Source of the DNA: Clostridiales bacterium
GTDB lineage: Bacteria; Bacillota; Clostridia; Lachnospirales; Lachnospiraceae
Direction of reading: 5' to 3'
DNA length: 7,571 bases
Assembly (NCBI GenBank): GCA_019418195.1
Contig: DYCJ01000119.1
Span: 1 to 7,571, forward strand
A program made the position numbers and the translations under genes. The notes below the pieces were generated by a model that searched no databases, had not been told where the DNA came from, and saw only the letters and a list, made by a program, of their open reading frames with translations. This document shows positions 1-6,692 of the stretch, piece by piece (the stretch's first letter is position 1; each line of letters opens with the position of its first letter).

Positions 1-604
1 TGGTAATATGGAACCGGATTTGCTTTTTCTCCGCTCTATTCTGGATCTGTCCAAATGTGTTTTGGATAGTCTTCAGCAGATTTCTCTCATTTTTACGGAT
101 CTGGATGATATGTTGTTCCAGACGAGCCATCTTTACGAAGCTGTCTACCAGAAAATGCAGTTTTCTCTCACTTTCCTCCAGAGCCGTTACATACTGCAAA
201 CTGATCTCTGCATTACTTTCCTGTTCTCCTTCTCTTGTCTTCGGCTCAGCTATTTCTGCCATATCCTTTAGAAAACCGGTGTAACTTTCAATATTGGTCA
301 GAGGCGTCCGCATCTGGTGTGCGATTTCCGAGATCAGTTTCTGGATTTCATCCCTGCTCTTCTCCGCCTCTTTTCTTCTGCCATCCAGCATCTCCTGTAT
401 ACGCACAAGCTGATTTTCTATCCGCGCAATCAATAGCTCATCGCCCGGAGCAGTAGTACGGAGCTTGCGGCCTGCCAGAATATCTTCCGTCATCGCCGCC
501 GCTTTCTCCAGCTCTTCCATGCGAAGTTTTCTCTGACGGATATATATGATACTTCCACCTGCTGCAATTCCGATCATGAAAGCAATCCATGCTGCAATAT
601 CCAT
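1..604 (-). CDS. Sensor histidine kinase, intramembrane type (C-terminal part outside window)
   Basis: This is the N-terminal 201 residues of a membrane-bound sensor kinase that would phosphorylate the regulator encoded just upstream. The ATG at 604 is preceded by a GGGGGA Shine-Dalgarno at good distance. A single hydrophobic segment spans about residues 4-22, followed directly by basic residues (YIRQRKLR), so there is no extracellular sensor domain. A charged, helical linker (about 28-90) leads to the H box, SEIAHQMRTPLTN, with phospho-acceptor His96, and the dimerisation helices continue to about residue 165. The ATPase domain lies beyond the left edge. The start is only 4 bases from the regulator's stop, so the two are co-transcribed and probably translationally coupled. 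Kinases with this one-helix plan often sense through a partner ABC transporter; that partner is an inference, since it is not in the window. The kinase assignment itself is secure. Confidence 0.93.
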   Translation of the reverse strand, partial: MDIAAWIAFMIGIAAGGSIIYIRQRKLRMEELEKAAAMTEDILAGRKLRTTAPGDELLIARIENQLVRIQEMLDGRRKEAEKSRDEIQKLISEIAHQMRTPLTNIESYTGFLKDMAEIAEPKTREGEQESNAEISLQYVTALEESERKLHFLVDSFVKMARLEQHIIQIRKNERNLLKTIQNTFGQIQNRAEKKQIRFHIT

Positions 605-608
605 CGTT

Positions 609-1262
609 TTATTCCCCCATTCGGTAGCCCAGGCCGAAAACATTTCTGATATGTGACTGCTCTCGACCCAGCTTTTTCTTCAGCCGGCTGATCGTAACGC
701 TTAATGTATTTTCCTCCACGAACTCTCCGTCAATGCCCCAGATCCGATCCAGAATGTTCTCCTTTGTCAACACCTGATCATGATTAGCCATAAAAAGCTC
801 GAGCAATTGATATTCCTTCGCTGTCAAAGAGATTTCTTCATCGTCAGAAAATACCTGCTTTTTCTCCGGATATAGGGTGATGTCTCCGCAGGTAAGGACA
901 GAGCCCTCTCTATTTCTCTTAAGCACCACTTCGATTCGTTTCAAAAGCACCTTCATGGAAAAGGGCTTTACCACATAATCATCCGCCCCGGTGTCAAAAG
1001 CCGCCAGCATATCTTGTTCCTCATCTCTGGCGGTCAGAAAAATCGCCGGTACATCTTTTTCGGCTTTTAGTTCCCGATATAATTTCAATCCATCTCCGTC
1101 CGGAAGTCCGATGTCGATCAGGAACAAATCGATGCGGTCAGCAGACAGAGCCAGTGCTTTCTCTCGGGAATGCGCGCAGGTTGTGTCATATCCCTTGTCT
1201 GTCAGCATTTTCTTCAGCGCCTGATTTAAAAGGCGGTCATCTTCTATAATTCCTATCATCAT
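609..1262 (-). CDS. OmpR/PhoB-family response regulator
   Basis: A 217-residue two-domain transcription factor of normal family length. The receiver domain (about 1-115) has the acidic pair Asp8/Asp9, phospho-acceptor Asp50 in LIDIGLPDGDG, the switch Thr77 in FLTARD and the conserved Lys99 in DDYVVKPF. The winged-helix DNA-binding domain (about 125-217) carries LTAKEYQLLELF and ends with VTISRLKKKLG and GLGYRMGE. The gene begins ATGATG; a GAGGAA Shine-Dalgarno lies 9 bases before the first ATG, which is chosen as the start. A TATAAT box about 40 bases upstream supports its own promoter. It is the first gene of a unit with the downstream kinase. The segment FVEENTLSVTISRL is typical of regulators paired with transporter-linked, short kinases, so a role in the cell-envelope or peptide-stress response is plausible but not shown. 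Confidence 0.95.
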   Translation of the reverse strand: MMIGIIEDDRLLNQALKKMLTDKGYDTTCAHSREKALALSADRIDLFLIDIGLPDGDGLKLYRELKAEKDVPAIFLTARDEEQDMLAAFDTGADDYVVKPFSMKVLLKRIEVVLKRNREGSVLTCGDITLYPEKKQVFSDDEEISLTAKEYQLLELFMANHDQVLTKENILDRIWGIDGEFVEENTLSVTISRLKKKLGREQSHIRNVFGLGYRMGE

Positions 1263-1299
1263 AATTTCAAATTCCTCACTCCGGTCACTTATAAGTCTG

Positions 1300-1328
1300 A
1301 TTATACTTCTATTAATAAAATAACCACT
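1300..1328 (-). promoter_or_regulatory. Candidate promoter of the regulator/kinase pair
   Basis: A perfect TATAAT -10 box (1300-1305) lies 38 bases before the regulator's ATG. The hexamer at 17-bp spacing (AGTGGT) is a poor -35 match, so activity may depend on an activator. The A+T-rich surroundings and the lack of another candidate favour this site. Confidence 0.45.
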
Positions 1329-1348
1329 TTTTTACTCTTCGTTTTGAT

Positions 1349-1384
1349 AAAAAATCGGATAGGGGAAGCTTTCTTCCCCTATCC
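1349..1384 (-). terminator. Strong intrinsic terminator
   Basis: On the minus strand GGATAGGGGAAG, loop AAAG and CTTCCCCTATCC form a perfect 12-bp stem (1357-1384), followed by GATTTTTT. It insulates the downstream regulator from transcription arriving from the capA side. It is the second of two terminators in tandem, the first being at 1494-1524. Confidence 0.85.
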
Positions 1385-1391
1385 AATAACC

Positions 1392-1489
1392 GCGATACCT
1401 CGCTCATCTCACGGCATTGCCGCTCGATGACCGTTGCCCGTCGGATGCCCGCTCGTGCAAGCACGGCGGTCGCCCTCCGGGCGTATCGC
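1392..1489 (-). repeat. 98-bp self-complementary extragenic element
   Basis: This GC-rich block is closed by a perfect inverted pair, GCGATAC (1392-1398) and GTATCGC (1483-1489). Inside it are further complementary arms. On the minus strand these are GCCC-GGA-GGGC, then CCGCCGTGC-TT-GCACG-A-GCGG (9 bp with one bulged A), then TCATC...GATGA enclosing CGGC-AAT-GCCG. The whole can fold as a multi-branched junction. It lies exactly between two minus-strand terminators and differs from its AT-rich surroundings. It could be a mobile palindromic element of the REP/MITE kind or a structured RNA. A 68-codon frame runs through it but ends inside terminator sequence and has no ribosome site. The strand is unresolved because the fold exists on both. 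No family is recognised. Confidence 0.55.
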
Positions 1490-1493
1490 ACAT

Positions 1494-1524
1494 AAAAAAG
1501 GCCGGATGCACGTTGCACCCAGCC
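1494..1524 (-). terminator. Intrinsic terminator of the candidate RNA / capA-side transcript
   Basis: On the minus strand GGCTGGGTGCA, loop ACG and TGCATCCGGCC form an 11-bp stem with two G-U pairs, followed directly by six T. It is the first strong terminator downstream of the capA-like gene, 318 bases past its stop codon, and defines the 3' end of the candidate RNA starting near 1796. Confidence 0.8.
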
Positions 1525-1538
1525 TGTGTGATATCGCG

Positions 1539-1793
1539 TTATGATCCCGCCCTTCTAATACAAGAGGGCTCGTCTGATTTACAGATATAACAGATATTGG
1601 ACGTAGAGTCTATATAGCAAATATTTTTACTTTTACTACTCTTATTGACCGTTTCACAAGTTGTGTATGCTGCTCGCACACCGGTTATAAAGTAACCAAC
1701 TTATAAAATTTGAGCTTCTAACTCAATCAATAATGCAGCTTGACGCCGCGTAAAATATTTGCATGGAGAACGTTCCAAATATCTGCTTTCCAT
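1539..1793 (-). pseudogene. Possible broken small ORF with one in-frame TAA
   Basis: From ATG at 1793 the minus strand encodes 30 residues beginning MESRYLERSPCKYF and rich in Arg/Leu/Glu. TAA follows at 1701-1703, then another 53 sense codons in the same frame to TAA at 1539. The second part is Cys- and Ser-rich, containing NICYIDSTSNICYICKSDEP. The first ATG has no Shine-Dalgarno and would lie only about 3 bases from the predicted transcript start, so it would be nearly leaderless. I do not recognise the product. It may be chance within a structured RNA; the two readings are alternatives for the same sequence. Confidence 0.2.
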
Positions 1794-1802
1794 ACATGAG
1801 GT

Positions 1803-1831
1803 ATCGTAGCACAGAATCACTGTGATTTCAA
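1803..1831 (-). promoter_or_regulatory. Promoter for the candidate RNA
   Basis: TTGAAA (1826-1831, five of six consensus bases) and TACGAT (1803-1808, four of six) are separated by 17 bp on the minus strand. They lie immediately after the capA-like stop codon. The -10 hexamer is identical to that of the capA-like promoter at 3099-3104. Transcription would begin around 1796. Confidence 0.5.
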
Positions 1832-1841
1832 GAAATTTCTT

Positions 1842-3023
1842 TCAGAATCCGCTGCTGTACTCTTCGATCCTTCCCCTCACCCGCTCGGCTTCATCGCCCT
1901 CAAGCGGAGTCGGCTGATAGTTATTATATCCGGATTCTGAAGATACAGAACACGGAATGATGTTTGTCACATTATCCTCCACCAGTTCACCGTTCTGCAC
2001 TGTAAATGTCTGCTGGAAGATCATCGTATCCTTATCCGACGGGTTGCTGTTACCGCCAAAGCAGAAGTTACCGAGACTGTATACAATATTCTTGCCGTTA
2101 TACACCTCGATACCCTCGAGCACATGCGGGTGATGACCAAGCACAAGGTCAGCGCCGTTGTCGATCGCGGAATGCGCAAGGTTCACTTGATTTTCTGTGG
2201 GATAATTTTCTTTTTCAAGTCCCCAGTGGAAGCTTACGATGACAATCTGTGCCCCCTGCTCTTCCACAGCCTTGATATTAGCGATCATCCCCTCTTCACA
2301 GCCCATACCGTCCGCCAGCTCATACGTACCAACCAGACCGACCTTCACACCGTTCACATCCATGACAGCAGTCCTGTCATACCCAAAATTCGTGATACCG
2401 GCCGCGTCCAGAGCCGCGATCGTATCCGTATAACTCTGGTCGCCGTAATCATGGCTGTGGTTATTGGCAAGGTTTGCCGCTTCCACATCTCCTTCTGTCA
2501 GGATTTGCGTGTATTCGGCAGGTCCCTTGAACGCATATGTTTTGTCCTGACGCGCCGTCTCTTCTGTCAGCGTTCCCTCCATATTGACAATCGTCAGATC
2601 GTCCGCCTCGAAAATTGATTTCACATTCTGGAAGAAATAGGCAGCACCATTGCTGTCATAGTAAGCGTTCAGGCTTGTACTCGGATCAAAATACTCGTCC
2701 GTTCCAAGCGTGCAGTCTCCGGCTGCACTGATCGTGATCGAAACAGGTTCTGTCTCCTGTTCCGCCTGCTGGTCTCCTTCGTTCTGCTGTTCTATGGTCA
2801 GGTCAGACGCCTGTCCCTGATTCTTCTCACCGGCATCACTGCCTCCTGCAAAATGTCGCACCAGCGCAGCGATTCCCACTATGATCAATATCAGCAGCAA
2901 TACCATTCCACATAACAATGCAATGGCTATCCGCCTTCTCCTTTTCAGCCGTTCTCGTTTGCGCCGCATCCTCTCCGCACGGCTTACCGGCCTTCTTCCT
3001 CTCTGTTCTTCCCCCTTGTTCAT
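1842..3023 (-). CDS. CapA/YwtB-family membrane-anchored protein (PGA_cap metallophosphoesterase fold)
   Basis: A 393-residue protein of the family named after poly-gamma-glutamate capsule protein CapA. The start is ATG at 3023: a GAGG Shine-Dalgarno sits 9 bases upstream, whereas the in-frame GTG at 3038 overlaps that site. Residues 1-31 are strongly basic (many Arg/Lys), 32-55 form one membrane helix, and a Glu/Gln-rich linker follows to about 100, so the C-terminal domain is outside the membrane. That domain shows the family's metal-site motifs in order: AAGDCTLG, NMEGTLTEE, LANNHSHDYG, VSFHWGLE, GHHPHVLEG and YSLGNFCFGG. Family members act in extracellular polymer synthesis or anchoring; the reaction is not settled. 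No capB/capC/capE partners are seen, and the gene is transcribed alone, so actual polyglutamate synthesis is not implied. The family call is secure, the function is not. Confidence 0.95.
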   Translation of the reverse strand: MNKGEEQRGRRPVSRAERMRRKRERLKRRRRIAIALLCGMVLLLILIIVGIAALVRHFAGGSDAGEKNQGQASDLTIEQQNEGDQQAEQETEPVSITISAAGDCTLGTDEYFDPSTSLNAYYDSNGAAYFFQNVKSIFEADDLTIVNMEGTLTEETARQDKTYAFKGPAEYTQILTEGDVEAANLANNHSHDYGDQSYTDTIAALDAAGITNFGYDRTAVMDVNGVKVGLVGTYELADGMGCEEGMIANIKAVEEQGAQIVIVSFHWGLEKENYPTENQVNLAHSAIDNGADLVLGHHPHVLEGIEVYNGKNIVYSLGNFCFGGNSNPSDKDTMIFQQTFTVQNGELVEDNVTNIIPCSVSSESGYNNYQPTPLEGDEAERVRGRIEEYSSGF

Positions 3024-3061
3024 CTCAAGCCACCTCACAAATAATCCGTTTTTCTTACGAA

Positions 3062-3087
3062 ATCCGACCTTTTTCGACAGGTCAGAT
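3062..3087 (-). other. Hairpin in the capA-like 5' leader
   Basis: On the minus strand ATCTGACC and GGTCGGAT pair over 8 bp (one U-G) around a 10-base loop. It lies between the predicted transcript start (about 3092) and the ribosome site. It is not followed by a T-run, so it is not a terminator. An mRNA-stability or regulatory role is only a possibility. Confidence 0.35.
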
Positions 3088-3098
3088 AAGCTGATTCC

Positions 3099-3127
3099 AT
3101 CGTATCACCTGAAATGAACTTTTGCAA
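3099..3127 (-). promoter_or_regulatory. Promoter of the capA-like gene
   Basis: TTGCAA (3122-3127) and TACGAT (3099-3104) are spaced 17 bp apart on the minus strand, each matching four of six consensus bases. The leader would be about 70 bases. The -35 box lies just past the terminator of the upstream kinase operon, which fits an independent transcription unit. Confidence 0.5.
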
Positions 3128-3138
3128 CTGCCGGCAGC

Positions 3139-3168
3139 AAGAAACGCCCGGTTTCCCGGACGTTTCTT
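3139..3168 (-). terminator. Terminator of the second two-component operon
   Basis: Just after the kinase stop, AAGAAACGTCCGG, loop GAAA and CCGGGCGTTTCTT form a 13-bp stem on the minus strand with one U-G pair. The descending arm is itself T-rich (GTTTCTT). On the plus strand the same hairpin is followed by six T, so it could stop transcription in both directions, though no plus-strand gene is seen entering it. Confidence 0.7.
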
Positions 3169-3178
3169 TTTTGAATTC

Positions 3179-5779
3179 TTATGCAGTCCTGTTCCGGACT
3201 CTGTCAAATTGTATATTCACTCTGAACAGATCTCCGTCCAGATACAGTTCAAATTCTCCACCCTGCATTACTGTAAGACTCTTGGCTATTGACAGACCCA
3301 GCCCGCTGCCCTCCGTGCTTCTTGAAATGTCTCCCCGGATAAACCGCTCGGTCAATTCATCAGCCGAGATATTGAGCTGCTGCTCGGATACATTCTTCAA
3401 CGAAAAATTCACCTTATCTTCTGTAAGAAGAATATCCGCGTAAACCCTCGTGCCCGGCATCGCATATTTCGCCGCATTTCCAAAAACATTCTCCAGAACA
3501 CGCCACATACGTCTGCCGTCCACATGGATGACCGCCGGCTCTTCCGGAATGTTAAGTACCATAGTCAGATTACGAGCCGCAAATTTCTCCGCCATCTCGC
3601 CTTCCGTCTGCTGCACGAGCTCCCGGAGATCCATATCCATACATTCCAGTGTGATATTGCCACTGCTTACTTTTGATGCCTCCACTACATCCTCTGTCAG
3701 GGTCTTAAGCCTTTGGGCTTTTGATTCAAGTATATCAAGATAACCCCGTATCTTTTCATCGGCAATGTTGGACCGTTTCAGAATATCTACATAATTGATG
3801 ATAGATGTCAGCGGTGTCTTAATATCATGGGATACATTTGTGATCAGATCTGTTTTGAGACGTTCATTTCTCATCGCCTCGTCAACAGCCTTATTCAGGC
3901 CGCTTCCGATATTATTTATCTTTTCTGCAATATCCCGTTCCTCGCCGCGCAGCCATTTCAGGTCAATGCGATATTCCAGATTGCCGCCCGAAATCTCTTC
4001 AATCCCTTTCCGTATCCTGCTCTTGGCGACTGCTCCGCACATCACTATCCATATAACTGCCAGATCTGCCACAAATGCCAGCAGTATAAACGGAGTATCC
4101 CTGAACAGGATTGCCAGCCATTGGATGAACATGAACCCCAATACCGCAGCTGCTCCTCGCAAAGTAATCGCCCGGGAACTCCATACCTGTCCGACCCCCG
4201 ATGTCAATGTATAAATCAGGCTTCCCTTCCAGAGTATCTTTGCCTTGATCCTGCGGACAAGACTCACATATCCGGCAAAAAAGCAAAGGAACGTAAACAG
4301 TCCGTAGAAAAACAGTCCCGCCAGATCTGCCATATTGATAGCAGTCGTAAATAATGTCGAATAAACGACCGGTATCGTGTCCGTGCCATAATATTCTACC
4401 GCAGCAGACACATCAGAGAAACTTCCAAACGTGGTGCCGGCTGCGATGACAGTGCATGTGACAAACATCCACAGGCCGATCACGAGCGCAGCCGAGATTT
4501 CCGTCTTCCAATGGTCAAATACTGTCAGATGGAGTTCTTCGTCCCCCGGCTTTTTCCCTGCAGTTACGGCCAGCCATACAGCTGATACAAGAAAGAGTAT
4601 ACCGCCCGCTGCAAACAGGAACAGTGCCCATCTCAAAAACGGGATATTCTGATTATAGTTTGCACTCCCCTCGTAAAACTGATCCTGTATCGGATATGAG
4701 GTGTCTACTGAGACAGCCAGGATATTCTCAGAATCACGGCTGGATTCATAAGACCGTACCATATCCCATTCACCGGATGCAGTCAGATTCATATTTGTCT
4801 CAAAATCTTTCAGTCTGGGATTAACGATCATGTATTTTACATCATCTCCGGACTTCATTTCCCTGATATGTGCCCCCGCATCCGCATAGTTTTCATAGTC
4901 TTTCTTATTTGTCAATACATGTTTTTTCTCACGGTCAACATAGAGATAAGTAAAATTGGTATTTCCTTCTTCCAGATATTCCCATCCTGACTGATAAACC
5001 ATATAGTCATCGTATAAACTGCTCAGGGCAAACGTAAGATGATCATAGATTTCTGAAAGATTTCCGTTCAACTCCGGTGTATTGTTCACGATCGAGAGGA
5101 TATCCCCTCCGCCCGCAGGCGCATACTCCTCTCTGAGGGCCGAACCGAAATTCCAGCAGTCCGCATAAACCTCATTTCCATCGGAATCCATGATCCTCAG
5201 GCTGCCATTATAACCTCCTTCTGCATTTTTTTCAGAAAGGTCATTTAAAAATTCTGCCTGCGTATGGTATTCATCATTGAATCTGGCAGTAAGCTGCCCA
5301 CTTTCAAAAAGCGCAAGGAAATCATCAAAATAATAGTAATGATAACGTCCGTCTTTATCCCGGCACACAATGACATTTTCATCATACAGATCTTCGCCGG
5401 ATGAATTATACTCCTCACTCCACCGGATCAGGTCTTCCAGCCTGTATACCAGCTTTGTATTCCCTGTATTTCTGATCTGCCCGGAATCAGAGTAGGACAT
5501 AATATCAATTTCCTTGTCCGGATCATACGCGCCATCCGTCTCCATCACGTCTTTCACCCTGAACATTCCAAAGGTTTCAAACATAGCGCCCTCTACCGCC
5601 GAATTGAAATCCGGAGATTCCTCATATGGCTCATTTACCAGGCTCAGGATCTGTGACGGATCGATCGTCCCTGCATATGTGGAAGCTACCCCCAGAGAGG
5701 TGACAAATGCTGCACCGCTTATAATGCCGGCCAGGAGGACGATCACTTTCGTCAGGGTCCTTCTATACCATTGCTTCAT
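3179..5779 (-). CDS. Large multi-pass sensor histidine kinase
   Basis: An 866-residue kinase, about twice the usual length. A membrane helix (about 12-33) is followed by a large extracellular domain (about 35-380, acidic and rich in Tyr/Asn, no family recognised). Then come hydrophobic segments near 381-407, 428-450, 484-508 and 543-583, the last probably two helices. A HAMP-like stretch (about 585-640, ISGGNLEYRID) precedes the H box NVSHDIKTPLTSI with His651. The ATPase domain has the N box around NVFGNAAKYA (Asn764/Asn768) and a G2 box, GSGLGLS (824-830). The usual DxGxG (G1) motif is replaced by SLKNVSEQQLNISADEL, a variant I associate with a clostridial subgroup. ATG at 5779 has an AGGA Shine-Dalgarno overlapping the end of the regulator gene 8 bases upstream. 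The signal sensed is unknown. Confidence 0.95.
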   Translation of the reverse strand: MKQWYRRTLTKVIVLLAGIISGAAFVTSLGVASTYAGTIDPSQILSLVNEPYEESPDFNSAVEGAMFETFGMFRVKDVMETDGAYDPDKEIDIMSYSDSGQIRNTGNTKLVYRLEDLIRWSEEYNSSGEDLYDENVIVCRDKDGRYHYYYFDDFLALFESGQLTARFNDEYHTQAEFLNDLSEKNAEGGYNGSLRIMDSDGNEVYADCWNFGSALREEYAPAGGGDILSIVNNTPELNGNLSEIYDHLTFALSSLYDDYMVYQSGWEYLEEGNTNFTYLYVDREKKHVLTNKKDYENYADAGAHIREMKSGDDVKYMIVNPRLKDFETNMNLTASGEWDMVRSYESSRDSENILAVSVDTSYPIQDQFYEGSANYNQNIPFLRWALFLFAAGGILFLVSAVWLAVTAGKKPGDEELHLTVFDHWKTEISAALVIGLWMFVTCTVIAAGTTFGSFSDVSAAVEYYGTDTIPVVYSTLFTTAINMADLAGLFFYGLFTFLCFFAGYVSLVRRIKAKILWKGSLIYTLTSGVGQVWSSRAITLRGAAAVLGFMFIQWLAILFRDTPFILLAFVADLAVIWIVMCGAVAKSRIRKGIEEISGGNLEYRIDLKWLRGEERDIAEKINNIGSGLNKAVDEAMRNERLKTDLITNVSHDIKTPLTSIINYVDILKRSNIADEKIRGYLDILESKAQRLKTLTEDVVEASKVSSGNITLECMDMDLRELVQQTEGEMAEKFAARNLTMVLNIPEEPAVIHVDGRRMWRVLENVFGNAAKYAMPGTRVYADILLTEDKVNFSLKNVSEQQLNISADELTERFIRGDISRSTEGSGLGLSIAKSLTVMQGGEFELYLDGDLFRVNIQFDRVRNRTA

Positions 5780-5787
5780 ATATTTTC

Positions 5788-6486
5788 CTACATTCCTTTC
5801 TCAATCTTATAACCGACGCCCCACACCACTTTCAGATACCTGGGATCTTTCGGATTGATCTCGATTTTCTCTCTTATATGACGGATATGTACGGCAACCG
5901 TATTATCCGCGCCAATCGCCTCTTCATTCCAGATTGATTCATAAATCTGGCTGATGGAAAATACCCTGCCCTGATTCTTCATGAGCAAAAGCAGAATATT
6001 GTATTCGATCGGAGTAAGCTTCACCGGTTCTCCGTCCACCGTCACTTCTTTCAAATCATCATTGATCTTCAGACCGCCGACTTCATATATCGTTTCCCGA
6101 TCGCCCTGTCCTGAACCGCCAAGCTGGTTGTACCGTCTGAGCTGGGATTTCACTCTTGCCACAAGCTCCAGCGGGCTGAACGGCTTTGTCACATAATCGT
6201 CCGCCCCCACATTGAGCCCCAGTATCTTATCTGCATCCTCGGACTTCGCCGAAAGGATGATGATCGGGATACTGTTCTTCTCACGTATCTTAAGCGTCGC
6301 GCGTATCCCGTCCAGACGCGGCATCATCACATCGATGATGAGAAGATTGATTTTCTCCTTTTCAAGAATATTGAGCGCCTCGATCCCGTCATACGCTTTC
6401 AGAATGTTGTATCCCTCCTGGGACAGATATATCTCGATTGCTTCCACGATTTCTCTGTCATCGTCACACACAAGTATGTTGTACAT
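5788..6486 (-). CDS. OmpR/PhoB-family response regulator
   Basis: A 232-residue regulator, partner of the large kinase 8 bases downstream. ATG at 6486 is preferred because GAAGGGGTG lies at ribosome-site distance; an in-frame GTG at 6516 would add ten residues including that site and has no Shine-Dalgarno. The receiver domain (1-118) contains Asp8-Asp10, phospho-acceptor Asp52 in LIIDVMMPRLDG, Ser79 in ILSAKSED (Ser in place of Thr is common) and Lys101 in DDYVTKPF. After a linker, a winged-helix domain (about 133-232) includes LTPIEYNILLLLMKN, the recognition-helix region TVAVHIRHIREKI and the closing VVWGVGYKIEKG. This VanR-like layout is standard. It probably binds its own promoter and other envelope genes; targets cannot be read from the window. 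Confidence 0.95.
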   Translation of the reverse strand: MYNILVCDDDREIVEAIEIYLSQEGYNILKAYDGIEALNILEKEKINLLIIDVMMPRLDGIRATLKIREKNSIPIIILSAKSEDADKILGLNVGADDYVTKPFSPLELVARVKSQLRRYNQLGGSGQGDRETIYEVGGLKINDDLKEVTVDGEPVKLTPIEYNILLLLMKNQGRVFSISQIYESIWNEEAIGADNTVAVHIRHIREKIEINPKDPRYLKVVWGVGYKIEKGM

Positions 6487-6563
6487 TATGATCACCCCTT
6501 CGTCTCTCTTAAACACTTCGGATCTTCCTCTGGTCGCAGCAACAGCGAACAGATTCCATCTAT

Positions 6564-6592
6564 AGTATACATGATAAAATTGATTTTTTAAG
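6564..6592 (-). promoter_or_regulatory. Candidate promoter of the second two-component operon
   Basis: TATACT (6564-6569, five of six consensus bases) lies 17 bp from a weak -35, CTTAAA (6587-6592), on the minus strand, within an AT-rich stretch. The leader would be about 70 bases. A weak -35 fits an activated promoter, such as self-activation by the regulator. Confidence 0.45.
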
Positions 6593-6611
6593 AGGGGAGA
6601 ATGAAAATCTT

Positions 6612-6689
6612 ATGATTTTATTAATTAACGGAAAATTTGTCAAAGAATCGCGAAATGACACAGACCAATTTCTGACTGATGGCACCTAA
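6612..6689 (+). pseudogene. 25-codon ORF, possible remnant of a gene start
   Basis: The plus-strand ORF begins MILLINGKFVKES and stops at 6687-6689. GGGGAGA lies upstream, but nearer a preceding ATG (6601) that ends after four codons and overlaps this start as ATGA. The opening loosely resembles the first strand of amidohydrolase-type enzymes (MxxLIKNGxxV), which would make it a truncated gene start. The match is too short to be convincing and chance is quite possible. Confidence 0.15.
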
Positions 6690-6692
6690 AAT

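Larger units (their letters stand above)
1494..1796 (-). ncRNA. Candidate structured RNA of about 300 nt
   Basis: A promoter-like pair (TTGAAA-17-TACGAT) puts a start near 1796, and a clear terminator ends at 1494. The sequence between has several local folds on the minus strand. Near the 5' end there is a perfect 7-bp stem ATATTTG/CAAATAT. In the centre a three-way junction is closed by AAGTT/AACTT and contains GGTTA-CTTTA-TAACC and GTGTGC...GCATACAC hairpins. Near the 3' end lie a duplicated ATATCTG and a GCCCT/AGGGC hairpin. No Shine-Dalgarno-led gene is present. The alternative is a decayed small gene: one frame (1539-1793) is open for 83 sense codons apart from a TAA at 1701-1703. It does not resemble tmRNA, SRP RNA, RNase P or 6S RNA in its recognisable motifs. 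Evidence is structural only. Confidence 0.4.

Noticed and set aside
1312..1518. 68-codon minus-strand ORF
   Set aside because: It begins inside one terminator hairpin, crosses the self-complementary element and the second terminator, and has no ribosome site. The Arg-rich translation reflects the palindromes.
1797..1841. Terminator directly after the capA-like gene
   Set aside because: AAGAAATTTCTT and AATCAC/GTGATT can form small hairpins on the minus strand, but no T-run follows.
3024..3038. Upstream GTG start for the capA-like gene
   Set aside because: The GTG overlaps the Shine-Dalgarno of the ATG at 3023 and has no ribosome site of its own.
3827..4354. Long plus-strand frames (up to 175 codons) across the large kinase gene, with similar frames across the other minus-strand genes
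   Set aside because: They are antisense shadows of well-supported genes and carry no recognisable motifs or ribosome sites.
6487..6516. Upstream GTG start for the second response regulator
   Set aside because: It would translate the GGGGTG ribosome site and add ten residues before the standard receiver-domain start.
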